A DNA stretch of 64,000 nt from Rhizobium sp. NRK18 (GCF_024385575.1 NZ_JANFMV010000001.1:124001-188000), one strand, 5' to 3'. Shown: positions 48,001 through 57,815, counted from the stretch's first letter. Notes: generated from the sequence alone by a model not told the origin. Numbers and translations: made by a program.

Positions 48001-51000
48001 GTCGGCGGAAACCGAAGACCGCCTCATCGTCGCCGAGCCGGTGTCGGCGAGCCTGCGCGGCATTGCCCGCAGGACGTGGCGCTACTTCGAGACCTTCGTC
48101 ACCGAAGAACACAATTTCCTGCCGCCAGACAATTACCAGGAAGTTCCCGAGCCGACAGTCGCCAATCGGACGTCGCCGACGAATATCGGCGTCTACCTCC
48201 TCTCCGTCATCTCGGCGCGCGAGTTCGGCTGGATCAGTTTCGAGCAGACGATCGAGCGACTGGAACAGACGGTCGCCACGGTCGATCGGATGGAGAAATA
48301 CCGCGGCCACCTGCTGAACTGGTATCACACCGACACGCTGAAGCCGATGAAGCCGCGTTACGTGTCCGCTGTCGACAGCGGCAACCTCGCCGGTCACCTG
48401 ATCGCCGTGTCGTCGGCCTGCCGCGACTGGGCGGAAGCGCCTGCGGCCTACCTCCAGGGCAATCTCGACGGTGTCGGCGACGTCGCCAACATCCTGAAGG
48501 AAGTGCTGGCCGACCTGCCGGACGACCGCAAGCCGCTGCGCCCGATGCGGCGCCGCCTCGAGGAGCGCATTGCCGGCTTCGGTGCCGCGCTCTCGGCGAT
48601 CCGCCGCGAACAGGCCTTCACGTCGCTGCGCATGTCGAACCTGACGGTGCTCTCCGGCGACATCGAGAAGCTCGCCGTCAATCTCGATCACGAGATCGGC
48701 TCGCCGAAGAGCAGTGAAGTGACGAAATGGGCGCGTTCGCTCGTTGCCGTCTGCCAGGCGCACATCAACGACACGCTGTTCGACCTGTCGAATATCGAAC
48801 CGTTGCGCGAGCGCCTTGCCAAGGTGCGAGACCGGGCCCGCGATATCGCCTTCTCGATGGATTTCGGCTTCCTGTTCCGTCCGGAACGCCGCCTCCTTTC
48901 GATCGGCTATCGTATCGACACCAACGAACTCGATGACGCCTGCTACGACCTCCTGGCATCCGAAGCGCGCCTGACCAGCCTGTTTGCCATCGCCAAGGGC
49001 GATCTGCCGAACGAGCACTGGTTCCGTCTCGGCCGAACAGTCGTGCCGGTCGGCGCGCGCGGCGCGCTGGTTTCCTGGTCGGGCTCGATGTTCGAATATC
49101 TGATGCCGCCGCTGGTCATGCAGGAGCGTCAGGGTGGCATCCTCAACCAGACCAACAATCTGGTGGTCAAGGAACAGATCGCCTACGCCAAGCGTCTCGG
49201 CATTCCCTGCTGGGGTATCTCGGAAGCGGCGTTCAACGCCCGCGACCATGAACTGACCTACCAGTATTCCAATTTCGGCGTGCCGACGCTCGGCCTGAAA
49301 CGCGGACTTGGGCAGAATGCGGTCATTGCGCCCTATGCCTCGCTGCTTGCCAGCCAGTATGATCCCGAAGAGGCGCTGGAAAACCTCAACCGTCTGCGCA
49401 GCCTCGGTGCGCTGGGCATTTACGGTTTCCACGATGCCGTCGACTTCACGCCGACCCGGCTGCCGGAAGGGGCGACCAGCGCCGTGGTGCGCAACTACAT
49501 GGCCCACCATCACGGCATGTCGATTGCGGCCGTGGCCAACGTCGCTTTCAACGGCCGTCTGCGTTCGCTCTTCCATTCCGATCCGGTCGTCGAAGCGGCG
49601 GAACTGCTGTTGCAGGAAAAGGCGCCGCGCGAAATCCAGCAGGTTAACGGCGGCCAGAAGGCGGAATCCGTCGGAACGGTGAAGGCCGAACTGCCGCATC
49701 CGGAAATGCGCATCATCGAGGATCCGGCCAACCGCCGTCGCGATGCCGCCTTCCTGTCCAACGGTCACTACTGCGTCATGCTGACGGCTGACGGCCATGG
49801 CTATTCGCGCTGGAACGGCCAGTCCGTCTCGCGCTGGAAGGCCGACGAGACCGATCAGCCCTGGGGCACCTACATCTTCCTGCGCGATGCGGAAAGCGGC
49901 CAGTGCTGGTCGGCCACGCCGGCACCGCGTGCAGCGGAGGGCGAAAAGGCCGTCGCCATTTTCGGCGACGACAAGGCGGAATTCCAGAAGACCGCAAACG
50001 GCATCTACACCTCGGTCGAGTGCATCGTCGCGACGGAACATGATGCCGAGGGCCGGCGCGTCAGCATCACCAACAACGGTATGCAGGACCGCTTCATCGA
50101 AGTCACCTCCTACCTGGAGCCGGTGATTTCGTCTGATGATTCCGATGCCGCGCATCCGCTGTTTTCCAAGATGTTCGTGCAGACGGAAATCGGCCGCAGG
50201 GGCGACGTCATTCGTGCCTGGCGCAACAAGCGAAACGAGAACGAGCCGGACATGTTCGTCGCCCATCTCGTCAGCGACGATGCCGGTTCTGCCCGGCCGA
50301 CCGAATTCGAAACCGACCGCCGCCGCTTCATCGGCCGTGGCCGCAATCTGGCCGATGCCGCCGCGTTCCTGCCAGGAGCGACGCTTTCCAGCACCGACGG
50401 CTTCACCCTCGATCCGATCCTGTCGCTGAGGCGCGTCGTTCGCGTACCGGCAGGCAAGAAGGTGGCGGTCATCTTCTGGACCATCGCGGCACCCGTTCGC
50501 GAAGAAGCCGACAAGGCGATCGAACGCTACCGTCATCCGGAATCCTTTGCCCATGAAATGGCGCATGCCTGGACCCGTGCGCAGGTGCAGATGCGCCATA
50601 TCGGGGTCACCTCGGCGCAGGCCTCGGCCTTCAGCCAGCTCGGCCGTTGCCTCGTCTATCCCGACACCGACCTTCGGGCCGATGCCGGAACGGTGCGCAG
50701 CGGACTGCAGGCGCAGTCTGCCCTCTGGCCGCTGTCGATCTCGGGCGATTTCCCGATCTACGCGGTGCGTATCAATGACGATCTCGACCTCGACATCGTC
50801 CGCGAGGCGCTGACCGCGCAGAGCTATCTGAGGCTGCGCGGCGTCATTGCCGATCTCGTCATCGTCAACGAGCGCGCCACCTCCTATGCGCAGGACATGC
50901 AGCAGGAAATCGACATTCTCTGCGAGAACCTGCGCCGCCGGACCCAGTCCGAAGGCGGCCGTCCGCACGTGTTCTCTGTTCGCCGCGACCTGATGAGCGA

Positions 51001-53566
51001 GGAAACCTGGCGGGCGCTGCTGTCTGCCGCGCGCGCCGTCTTCCATGCCCGCAACGGCAAGCTTACCGATCAGATCGTCCGCGCGATCAGCCTGCACCAG
51101 TCGGCCAATGCCGGCACGGCCGCAAAGCTGCCGGCCAAGCCGCTGGCGCTGCCGGCGCCGTCGTCGGAGCATCCGGCCGGCGGGGCGGATCTCGACTTCT
51201 GGAACGGCTTCGGCGGTTTCTCGAAGGACGGAAAGGAATATGTCGTCCGGCTGTCGAGCGGCCAGTCGACGCCGCATCCGTGGATCAATGTGATCGCCAA
51301 CGAAAGCTTCGGCTTTCACGTCAGCGCCGAGGGCAACGGCTTCACCTGGAGCTGCAATTCGCGTGACTATCAGCTGACGTCATGGTCGAACGACCCGGTG
51401 ATCAACCGCAGCGGCGAAGCCTTCTACATCGCCGACGTCGACAGCGGGCAGGTGCTGGCGCCTGTGCCCGCCCTGTCGCTGCGTCCTGACGTGCATTTCG
51501 AGGCGCGGCACGGGCTCGGCTCCTCGCAGTTCAAATCGCAGCAGGACGGTCTCGACATCGAGATGACGCAGACGCTCAGCCGCGACATGCCGGCGAAGGT
51601 GACGCGGGTGCGCATCCGCAATACCGGGATGGAGACGCGCCACGTCAAGGTCTATGGCTATGCGGAATGGGTGCTCGGCAACCGTCGGGAAAAGACGGTT
51701 CCGTATATCCTGACGGCGCAGGACGAAAAGACGGGAGCGCTGTTCGCGCGCAATCCCTACAGCGTCGATTATTCCCAGCGCACGGCCTTCTTCCTCATGA
51801 GCGAAAAGGACGCGAGCGTTACCGCTTCCTCGGCCGAGTTCTTCGGGCGGCACGGCTCCGTGCTGCTGCCGGAAGCGGTTGAGGCGATGGCGGATCTGTC
51901 GGGCAATGTCGGCACGATCGGCGATCCGTGCGCGGCGCTCTGCACGACGATCACCATTGCGCCTTACGAGACTCGGGAGGTCTGCTTCCTGATCGGCGAC
52001 GGCGATAGCGAACAGGCCGCCCGCGACATCATCCGCCGCATGCGCAAGATTTCCTTCGCAACCCTCTTGAAGGAGAATCAGGATTACTGGGCCGAACTGA
52101 CCGGCAAGGTGCGCATCAAGACGCCCGATACGTCGATCAACAACCTGGTCAACTACTGGCTGCCCTATCAGGCCTTGTCCTGCCGTATCACCGCGCGGGC
52201 CGGCTTCTATCAGGCGAGCGGGGCCTTCGGCTTCCGCGATCAGCTGCAGGACAGTCTGGCGATGCTTGCCTATGATCCGTCCCTTGCCCGCAACCAGATC
52301 CTGCGCGCCGCCTCGCGGCAGTTCCAGGAGGGCGACGTGCAGCATTGGTGGTTGCCGGAAAGCGGCGCCGGTGTGCGCACCCATATCGCCGACGACGTCG
52401 TCTGGCTCGCCTATGCCGCCGCCCATTACAGCGACGTGACCGGCGACCTGACCCTGCTCGACGAGGAGGTGCCCTTCATTCACGGTCCGGTGCTGTTCCC
52501 CGGACAGCACGATGCCTTCTTCAAGCCGGATGTGGCCGCGGAAACGGCGTCGCTCTACGAACATGTGGCGATCGGCCTGGACCTGGCTTTGTCGCGCACC
52601 GGACCGCAGGGCCTGCCGTTGATGCTTGGCGGCGACTGGAACGACGCGATGAACCGTGTCGGCGAGAAGGGCAAGGGCGAAAGCGTCTGGCTCGGCTGGT
52701 TCCTTGCCAATGCACTCAAGGCCTTCATTCCGCATGCGGAAAGGCGGGGCGACGAGTCGCGGGCAGCCGGCTGGCAGAACCGCCTCGACGACCTGCTGAA
52801 GGCTTTGGAAAGCGCCGGATGGGACGGAGAATATTACCGTCGCGGCTTCTACGATGACGGCCGGCCTCTCGGCTCCGCTCAGAGCGAGGAATGCCGCATC
52901 GATTCCATTTCGCAGTCCTGGAGCGTGCTGTCGGGCCTCGCGGATCCGAAGCGGGCGGGGATGGCCATGGATTCGGTGGTCGACAAGCTCGTCAACGAAG
53001 ACGCCGGACTGATCCGTCTGTTCGATCCGCCATTCGCAACGTCGAAGGTTGATCCGGGCTATATCAAGGCCTATCCGCCCGGGGTACGCGAGAATGGCGG
53101 CCAGTATACCCATGCTGCCATCTGGGTGCTCATGGCGCTTGCAAGGCTCGGACGTCCGCAGGACGTGTGGCGCTGCCTTTCGATCCTCAATCCCGTCAAT
53201 CATTCGCTGACGCCCGAGGATGCCGAAACGTACCGCTGCGAGCCCTATGTGGTCGCAGCCGACATCTATGGCGAGCGCGAAAAGAGCGGTCGTGGCGGCT
53301 GGAGCTGGTACACCGGGTCGGCCGGCTGGCTGCACCGGGCGATCATGGAATCCGTCCTCGGAATCAGTCGCCGCGGCGGTGAGGTGCAGGTGGCGCCGAT
53401 GCTTCCGGCCCACTGGGACGGTTTTGAGGCGGAACTTTCCAGCGGGTCCGAGAGTTGCCGTATTGAGGTCCAAAAAGGGCCCGACGACGAAGGTTATAGT
53501 GTACGCGTGAACGGGAAGCCGATTCAGTCTTCCCAGAATGCGATTTTGGTCGGCAAGGCATCCTGA
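45065..53566 (+). CDS. ndvB: Cyclic beta-1,2-glucan synthase (NdvB/ChvB)
   Basis: A 2833-residue inner-membrane enzyme, the expected length. Membrane helices occur near residues 420-490 and again at ~810-980, around a GT84 glycosyltransferase domain (VMTLDADTRITRDAVTKL, SRQHRWARGDWQLLPF). A long cytoplasmic part with two carbohydrate-binding repeats and a C-terminal GH94 phosphorylase domain (GFRDQLQDSLAML, LPLMLGGDWNDAMN) follows. It starts, elongates and cyclises the glucan from UDP-glucose. The glucan serves osmotic adaptation and host invasion. The start at 45065 is preferred over one 16 codons upstream. OpgC follows in the same direction. Confidence 0.97.
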   Translation: MTPTSQPPVTNPEAEASVVDHNGSIRAEFFNADELREYGERASREGVSALPLLVPFDFHSRSRDNEKEILRVYRTTAADVEEGETITPAAEWLLDNHYIVEEAILQVRRDLPRKFYRQLAEIDVGGMKMPRALALAWLYVAHTHSTVSQASLKALVDGYQTNVTMEIGELWALPSLLRFVLIENLRRISIRVERARRMRGKANDLADQLIRLADPAKCADLLANAAPIAADCTFATQFLYRLRDGSQTSGFAVSWLDDCLKKAGTDSEEMILAEHNRLASGNVTMGNIIKSLREIDDAEWPVWFEDVSVVDKILREGTDFADLDFGTRDVYRDRVERLARRSDLTEEEVARRAISISGHCGEALVDGSEPENVGEFLVGSMRASFEKSIGYQPSVLDRLIAIGRSLSWISIALPVISMTLIAMALVGKLLLWQDIPTVDVILLLILFALPASEGVTGLFNTVMSFMIRPARLAGYEFKSGIPAEARTLVAVPCLISNRDGVDELIRNIEVHYLANPRGEIYFALLSDWPDSQRVESEADQEILAYARQEVDRLSSRYAHDGKRRFYLLHRRRLYNPSEGAWMGWERKRGKLHELNLLLRGDRDTSYLAAPEQLPADIQYVMTLDADTRITRDAVTKLVGKMHHPINRPVLDPASNRVVSGYGILQPRVTPSLTTGKDASVFQRIFSINRGLDPYVFTVSDVYQDIAGEGTFTGKGLYHVDAFEAALKGRIDENTVLSHDLLEGSFARCALVTDVELVEDFPIRYEVEMSRQHRWARGDWQLLPFIFNPKKGIPALGRWKMADNLRRSLTPIAWLLSSLSGWFIMDATGALAWQIFMIFSLFVAPTLSLLSGVIPRSTDIIAKAHFSTVWADIRSANAQVALRIVFIADTACMMGDAIVRSLFRMFVSHKHMLEWRTAASVQASSQGSILSYYSNMRHAPLIGLFIYFLAVISGDPGFYVGVPFATLWILSPLIAWYVSQSAETEDRLIVAEPVSASLRGIARRTWRYFETFVTEEHNFLPPDNYQEVPEPTVANRTSPTNIGVYLLSVISAREFGWISFEQTIERLEQTVATVDRMEKYRGHLLNWYHTDTLKPMKPRYVSAVDSGNLAGHLIAVSSACRDWAEAPAAYLQGNLDGVGDVANILKEVLADLPDDRKPLRPMRRRLEERIAGFGAALSAIRREQAFTSLRMSNLTVLSGDIEKLAVNLDHEIGSPKSSEVTKWARSLVAVCQAHINDTLFDLSNIEPLRERLAKVRDRARDIAFSMDFGFLFRPERRLLSIGYRIDTNELDDACYDLLASEARLTSLFAIAKGDLPNEHWFRLGRTVVPVGARGALVSWSGSMFEYLMPPLVMQERQGGILNQTNNLVVKEQIAYAKRLGIPCWGISEAAFNARDHELTYQYSNFGVPTLGLKRGLGQNAVIAPYASLLASQYDPEEALENLNRLRSLGALGIYGFHDAVDFTPTRLPEGATSAVVRNYMAHHHGMSIAAVANVAFNGRLRSLFHSDPVVEAAELLLQEKAPREIQQVNGGQKAESVGTVKAELPHPEMRIIEDPANRRRDAAFLSNGHYCVMLTADGHGYSRWNGQSVSRWKADETDQPWGTYIFLRDAESGQCWSATPAPRAAEGEKAVAIFGDDKAEFQKTANGIYTSVECIVATEHDAEGRRVSITNNGMQDRFIEVTSYLEPVISSDDSDAAHPLFSKMFVQTEIGRRGDVIRAWRNKRNENEPDMFVAHLVSDDAGSARPTEFETDRRRFIGRGRNLADAAAFLPGATLSSTDGFTLDPILSLRRVVRVPAGKKVAVIFWTIAAPVREEADKAIERYRHPESFAHEMAHAWTRAQVQMRHIGVTSAQASAFSQLGRCLVYPDTDLRADAGTVRSGLQAQSALWPLSISGDFPIYAVRINDDLDLDIVREALTAQSYLRLRGVIADLVIVNERATSYAQDMQQEIDILCENLRRRTQSEGGRPHVFSVRRDLMSEETWRALLSAARAVFHARNGKLTDQIVRAISLHQSANAGTAAKLPAKPLALPAPSSEHPAGGADLDFWNGFGGFSKDGKEYVVRLSSGQSTPHPWINVIANESFGFHVSAEGNGFTWSCNSRDYQLTSWSNDPVINRSGEAFYIADVDSGQVLAPVPALSLRPDVHFEARHGLGSSQFKSQQDGLDIEMTQTLSRDMPAKVTRVRIRNTGMETRHVKVYGYAEWVLGNRREKTVPYILTAQDEKTGALFARNPYSVDYSQRTAFFLMSEKDASVTASSAEFFGRHGSVLLPEAVEAMADLSGNVGTIGDPCAALCTTITIAPYETREVCFLIGDGDSEQAARDIIRRMRKISFATLLKENQDYWAELTGKVRIKTPDTSINNLVNYWLPYQALSCRITARAGFYQASGAFGFRDQLQDSLAMLAYDPSLARNQILRAASRQFQEGDVQHWWLPESGAGVRTHIADDVVWLAYAAAHYSDVTGDLTLLDEEVPFIHGPVLFPGQHDAFFKPDVAAETASLYEHVAIGLDLALSRTGPQGLPLMLGGDWNDAMNRVGEKGKGESVWLGWFLANALKAFIPHAERRGDESRAAGWQNRLDDLLKALESAGWDGEYYRRGFYDDGRPLGSAQSEECRIDSISQSWSVLSGLADPKRAGMAMDSVVDKLVNEDAGLIRLFDPPFATSKVDPGYIKAYPPGVRENGGQYTHAAIWVLMALARLGRPQDVWRCLSILNPVNHSLTPEDAETYRCEPYVVAADIYGEREKSGRGGWSWYTGSAGWLHRAIMESVLGISRRGGEVQVAPMLPAHWDGFEAELSSGSESCRIEVQKGPDDEGYSVRVNGKPIQSSQNAILVGKAS

Positions 53567-53645
53567 GCGTCTTGCCGACCGTCAGGTCATAGAAACGAAA
53601 ACAATTGGAACGGAGCGGCCCCAAGCCTCTCCGCAGGGTGTATTG

Positions 53646-54857
53646 ATGCTGTCATACGCTAACACGCGAGGGCTGCCCGGCGGGGCAGGCGCCTCGGCGG
53701 CGAAGCCCGCCCAACGCGATACCCGGCTCGATGTGATCAGGGCGCTGGCGCTGATCACGATCTTCATCAACCACGTCCCCGGACAGATGTTCGAGCACTG
53801 GACGTCGAAGAATTTCGGCTTCTCCGACGCATCCGAGGCATTCGTGCTGATTTCAGGGATCGCCATCGGCCTCGCCTATGGCCGCAAGTATACGGTCGGC
53901 AATCGTCTCTCGATGTCGATGAAGGCGGTGCGGCGGGCCTTTGTTCTCTACGGTGCCCATATCGCCTGCACATTCACGACGCTCGCGGTGTTTGCGCTCG
54001 GCGCCTGGTGGTTTCATCAGCCGGACATGCTGGAAAAGATCGCCATCGGCCCGGCGCTTGCCGAGCCGGTGAAGGGCGTCATGGCAATCCTCACGCTTGG
54101 CCATCAGTTCGGCTACAACAACATCCTGCCGCTTTACGCAGCCCTGCTGCTGATGGTGCCGGGTATCCTGTGGCTGGAATCGCAGAGCCCGCGCCTGCTC
54201 GTCATGCTGTCCATCGCCCTGTGGTTCTTAGTTGGTCTTTATCAGATTGCGCCCGGCAACATGCTCATGGACGGGGTCTGGTTCTTCAATCCGCTCTCCT
54301 GGCAGCTGCTCTTCGTCATCGGCATCGTTTCCATGCGCCACGTGCAGCGCGGCGGTACGATCTACTGGAACCCGTTCCTGTTTGTTGCCGCTGCGGGCTA
54401 CGTGATCCTGTCGGCCTTCTGGGTGACGCTGTCGTGGTGGAACATCGACATCTCCTTTGGCCTGCTGCCGAAGGTGCTGGCCGGCTTCGAGAAAACCTAC
54501 CTGTCGCTGCCGCGCCTTCTGCACGTCCTGGCGCTCGCCTATCTGGTCGTCAAAATTCCGTTCCTGTCGGCCGCCGCCCGCCGGCCGGTCAACAACCCGC
54601 TTTCGGTTCTCGGTCGCCACTCTCTCGGCATCTTCGTTTCGGGCACCATCCTGGCGATGATCGCTCAGGTGCTGATGATGGGAATGGGCGAAAGCGCCGC
54701 CATGGGCATCTCGCTCATCCTGCTCGGCATCGTCATCCAGTTCGGCATTGCCTACTGGCTCGACGACCGTGACCAGAAGAAGCGGAAGCAGGTGACGGCA
54801 AAGCCGCAGCGTGCCAAGCCCATGCTGCCGGCAACGCCGATACAGGCAGCCGAATAG
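53646..54857 (+). CDS. opgC: OpgC-like glucan acyltransferase
   Basis: A 403-residue membrane protein with about ten helices. The OpgC signature starts RDTRLDVIRALALITIFINHVPG and continues HWTSKNFGFSDASEAFVLISG and GLAYGRKY. OpgC proteins add succinyl or other acyl groups to periplasmic glucans. Lying 80 bases after chvB, it probably modifies the cyclic glucan after export, a job done elsewhere by Cgm-type enzymes. The C-terminus is lysine-rich and cytoplasmic. The start at 53646 is the family N-terminus; the upstream open stretch overlaps chvB. Confidence 0.88.
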   Translation: MLSYANTRGLPGGAGASAAKPAQRDTRLDVIRALALITIFINHVPGQMFEHWTSKNFGFSDASEAFVLISGIAIGLAYGRKYTVGNRLSMSMKAVRRAFVLYGAHIACTFTTLAVFALGAWWFHQPDMLEKIAIGPALAEPVKGVMAILTLGHQFGYNNILPLYAALLLMVPGILWLESQSPRLLVMLSIALWFLVGLYQIAPGNMLMDGVWFFNPLSWQLLFVIGIVSMRHVQRGGTIYWNPFLFVAAAGYVILSAFWVTLSWWNIDISFGLLPKVLAGFEKTYLSLPRLLHVLALAYLVVKIPFLSAAARRPVNNPLSVLGRHSLGIFVSGTILAMIAQVLMMGMGESAAMGISLILLGIVIQFGIAYWLDDRDQKKRKQVTAKPQRAKPMLPATPIQAAE

Positions 54858-54916
54858 GCGTCGAAGGAAACGCATGCGCCTCTCATTGACGGCGGATGCG
54901 GTCGGCCAGACAGATC

Positions 54917-54948
54917 GAGGGGCTCATGCCAGACGGCATGAGCCCCTC
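54917..54948 (+). terminator. Intrinsic terminator between opgC and chvA
   Basis: A perfect 14-bp stem (GAGGGGCTCATGCC / GGCATGAGCCCCTC) with an AGAC loop, followed by TTTC on the plus strand. It is 60 bases after the opgC stop and 58 before the chvA stop on the opposite strand, so it should block read-through from both sides. Confidence 0.85.
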
Positions 54949-55005
54949 TTTCATGTCTCGGAGCGTCTGGCGCAGCCCCGAAGCGGACCGGGTCGCTCAG
55001 GCGGC

Positions 55006-56778
55006 TCAGGCCGCCTCGTTGTCGTCGGGGCCGCGCGTTTCAGACGCAGGCAGTTCCTTGATGCCGCTCGCCTTCAGCAGGGCGGCGAAACGACCGCTCT
55101 TCTCGGCCAGTTCCTGATAGCCACCCATTTCGACGATTTCACCATGATCGATGAAGAGGACGAGGTCCGCCTCGCGGACGGTCGACAGCCGGTGAGCGAT
55201 GATGAAGGTGGTGCGATCCTTCCTCAGCCGGTCGATCGCTGCCTTGACGCGACCTTCCGTCTCGACGTCGAGCGCGCTGGTCGCCTCGTCGAGCACGAGG
55301 ATCGGCGCATTCTTCAGGATGGCGCGGGCAATGGCGATGCGCTGCCGCTCGCCGCCGGACAGGCGGTTGCCGCGCTCGCCGGCATGGGTCTCGTAGCCAT
55401 CCTGCCGACCTTCGATGAACTCGACGGCCGCTGCCGCTTCCGCAGCCTCGGCAATCTCTTCCGGCGTGGCGGTTTCCTTCCCGATCTGGATGTTGTCGCG
55501 GATTGAGCGATTGAGCAGGCCGGCATCCTGGAAGACGGCGGCGATGTTGGCGCGCAGCGACTTGCGGGTGGCGGTGGAGATGTCCATGCCGTCGATGAGG
55601 ATCTTGCCTTCCTGCGGATCGTAGACCCGCTGCAGGAGGTTCATCAGCGTCGTCTTGCCGGCGCCGGTCGGGCCGACAATGGCGACCGTCTGCCCGGCGT
55701 TGACGGCGAAAGACATGTTGCGCACGCCCTGTGTCGTGTTGGCGAAATCAAACGAGACGTTGCGGAACTCGACATTGCCCTTGACCTTGCCGAGGTCGAT
55801 CGCATCCGGCGGATCGCTCTGGCGGATGGCGGCTTCCTTCTCCAGCTCGAAGAAGTCCTCCAGCTTGGCGCGGGATTCGAAGATCTGGTTGGCATAGCCA
55901 CGCATCTGGTCGAGCTTGCCGATCAGCAGGTTGGCGAAACCGGTGAAGGCAATGATCTCGCCGACCTTCAGTTCGCCGCGCTGGACCAGGATAGTGCCGA
56001 TTATCAGGATGATCATCATCGAGATGGTGGAGGCCATGCGGTTGAGGGCGCTGGCGATCGCCCACCAGTCGAGCACAGGAATCTGCGCATCGAGGAGATT
56101 GCGGGTGAAGGTCTTCAGCGCCCGCGTCTCGGCCTCGATGCGGTTGTAGGAGTGCAGGACGGAAACGTTGGAAATGGTGTCGCTGACATGCGCGAATACG
56201 GAATGATAGTGCCCTTCGACCGCTTGCTGGCCTTCCTTCGTGCGCGCCATGACGGAACTGCCGATCAGCAGATACAGGACACTCAGCACGATGAGGACCG
56301 CCGTCATGCGCACGTCCATCGCCAGCGCCGTCGGCACGAGCAAGGCGAGGGAAACGGCCGTGGCGAGATGCGTGCGCATGAATTCCAGCCAGAGGCCGAA
56401 CAATGTTTCGCAGGCGCGCAGCAGCGTATGCAGGGCATTGGAGGTGCCGCGCTGGTGATGCCAGGACAGCGGCATGGAAATGATGCGCTCGAAGGCTTCC
56501 GTCAGCAGGTGTGCCCGGCGCTCGTGCGCCAGCCTGTCCGCCTCGCGCGCCACGAGAACGTAGGCAATCGTGTTGAAAATGCCAAAGCCCGCCCAGGCGA
56601 TCAGGATCGGAGTTACATCCGTCTTGTCCGAGATTGCATCGATGATCTTGCCGAAAAGGATGGGTTCGGCGATGGTGATGACGGCCAGGACGATGTTGGC
56701 GACGACGATGATCCATACACGCCAGCGGTATGTGGCGAGGTAGCGGAGCGCCTGAAAATAAACGTGGGCTAGTGACAC
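55006..56778 (-). CDS. ndvA: Cyclic beta-1,2-glucan exporter (NdvA/ChvA)
   Basis: A 590-residue half-transporter with N-terminal membrane domain (six helices, WRVWIIVVANIVLAVITIAE and others) and C-terminal ABC domain: IVGPTGAGKTTLMNLL, RLSGGERQRIAIARAIL and ILVLDEATSALD. It exports the product of ChvB to the periplasm. It starts MSLAHVYFQALRYLA as in other ChvA proteins. The gene is convergent with chvB-opgC, with a shared terminator between, the arrangement known from Agrobacterium. Confidence 0.96.
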   Translation of the reverse strand: MSLAHVYFQALRYLATYRWRVWIIVVANIVLAVITIAEPILFGKIIDAISDKTDVTPILIAWAGFGIFNTIAYVLVAREADRLAHERRAHLLTEAFERIISMPLSWHHQRGTSNALHTLLRACETLFGLWLEFMRTHLATAVSLALLVPTALAMDVRMTAVLIVLSVLYLLIGSSVMARTKEGQQAVEGHYHSVFAHVSDTISNVSVLHSYNRIEAETRALKTFTRNLLDAQIPVLDWWAIASALNRMASTISMMIILIIGTILVQRGELKVGEIIAFTGFANLLIGKLDQMRGYANQIFESRAKLEDFFELEKEAAIRQSDPPDAIDLGKVKGNVEFRNVSFDFANTTQGVRNMSFAVNAGQTVAIVGPTGAGKTTLMNLLQRVYDPQEGKILIDGMDISTATRKSLRANIAAVFQDAGLLNRSIRDNIQIGKETATPEEIAEAAEAAAAVEFIEGRQDGYETHAGERGNRLSGGERQRIAIARAILKNAPILVLDEATSALDVETEGRVKAAIDRLRKDRTTFIIAHRLSTVREADLVLFIDHGEIVEMGGYQELAEKSGRFAALLKASGIKELPASETRGPDDNEAA

Positions 56779-57074
56779 GATACAATCTCTTGTTTAAATT
56801 TGTTCACATCTTCACGGATTCGTAGTCCTTGCCGAAGGCCATGGAGGTATGATGAGACAACGGTTGGCCGTTTGCATCCGAAAAGAGGCAATTTTTGTTC
56901 TGACGTGAAATATCCGGATAAAAAGCAAGAAACCATATAAATGTTCCGTCATAACGCCTGCGGAGTGCCCGCACATCACTTTTCACACTCGAGCGAACGT
57001 ATCATGCCGATTCCGTATGATCTTTGCCCCTTCCCTGTACAAGCGCGACACGATCTCTTTTGCTTGGGGGCGAC

Positions 57075-57815
57075 GTGAAGATTGACGCCTTACTTGAGTT
57101 TCTCGAGCGTGCTGACGACTATGAGAGCTATGAGCGTGTCGTCCAGCAGCTGGAACGCGTCATCACGTTGTTCGGATTCGAATATTACGGTGTCCTGCGG
57201 CAACCCAAGCCGGTCGAGGACCTGAGCAGCCTTGTCCTTTGCGGGCGCTGGCCGGAGGGCTGGCCGGAGGTCTATGCCGCCAAGAAATTCATCCTCAGCG
57301 ATCCGACCATCCGCTATCTGCAGGTGGCGCACCGGCCGTTCCGCTGGCGCCATGCTCTTTCCCTTTTCCGCACCGATCCGCATCGCAAGCGGATGGAGCG
57401 GATGATGGCGGAAGCCAAGAAGTTCAAGCTTGAGGATGGTTACGTCTTTCCCGTCCATGGCCGGACCGGGCTGCTTGGCAACATGTCGGTCAGCGGCTTG
57501 CTGATCGAGCTGCGGCCGATGGAACTGTCGCTCTTTTCCGCGTTCGCCGATCGGGCATTCTGGCGACTGATGGACATCACCAACAAGTCCGGGGAACTCG
57601 AGCTTCTGGCCAATGTCGATACGCAGCTGACGAAGCGGGAGCTCGAGGTCCTCAACTACCTCGCCGATGGCCTGACTTCCAATGAAATGGGCCAGATCCT
57701 CGAGATTTCCAGCCATACGGTCGACTGGTACATGAACGGAATCCAGGACAAGCTGAAGGCGAAGAACCGCCAGCATGTCGTCGCCACGGCGCTGCGCATG
57801 GGGTTGATCGGTTGA
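57075..57815 (+). CDS. LuxR-type regulator with autoinducer-binding domain (LuxR solo)
   Basis: A 246-residue protein with GTG start behind GGGGG. The N-terminal domain keeps all six residues that contact acyl-homoserine lactones in TraR-type receptors: W and Y in WPEVYAAKK, DP in ILSDPTIRY, W in PFRWRHAL and G in PVHGRTG. The C-terminal HTH is LTKRELEVLNYLADGLTSNE with SSHTVDWYMNGIQDKL. No LuxI synthase is present, so it is an orphan receptor. A longer start (57024) is open. In S. meliloti a LuxR solo also lies between ndvA and pyc, so it appears conserved. Confidence 0.88.
   Translation: MKIDALLEFLERADDYESYERVVQQLERVITLFGFEYYGVLRQPKPVEDLSSLVLCGRWPEGWPEVYAAKKFILSDPTIRYLQVAHRPFRWRHALSLFRTDPHRKRMERMMAEAKKFKLEDGYVFPVHGRTGLLGNMSVSGLLIELRPMELSLFSAFADRAFWRLMDITNKSGELELLANVDTQLTKRELEVLNYLADGLTSNEMGQILEISSHTVDWYMNGIQDKLKAKNRQHVVATALRMGLIG

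Noticed and set aside
45725..51319. 1864-codon open frame on the minus strand
   Set aside because: It is antisense to chvB. Its length follows from high GC and codon bias of the real gene; the translation is Arg/Asp/Gly-rich without domain features.
56804..56986. 60-codon open frame on the minus strand between chvA and the LuxR gene
   Set aside because: No ribosome binding site or motif; region is the chvA leader.
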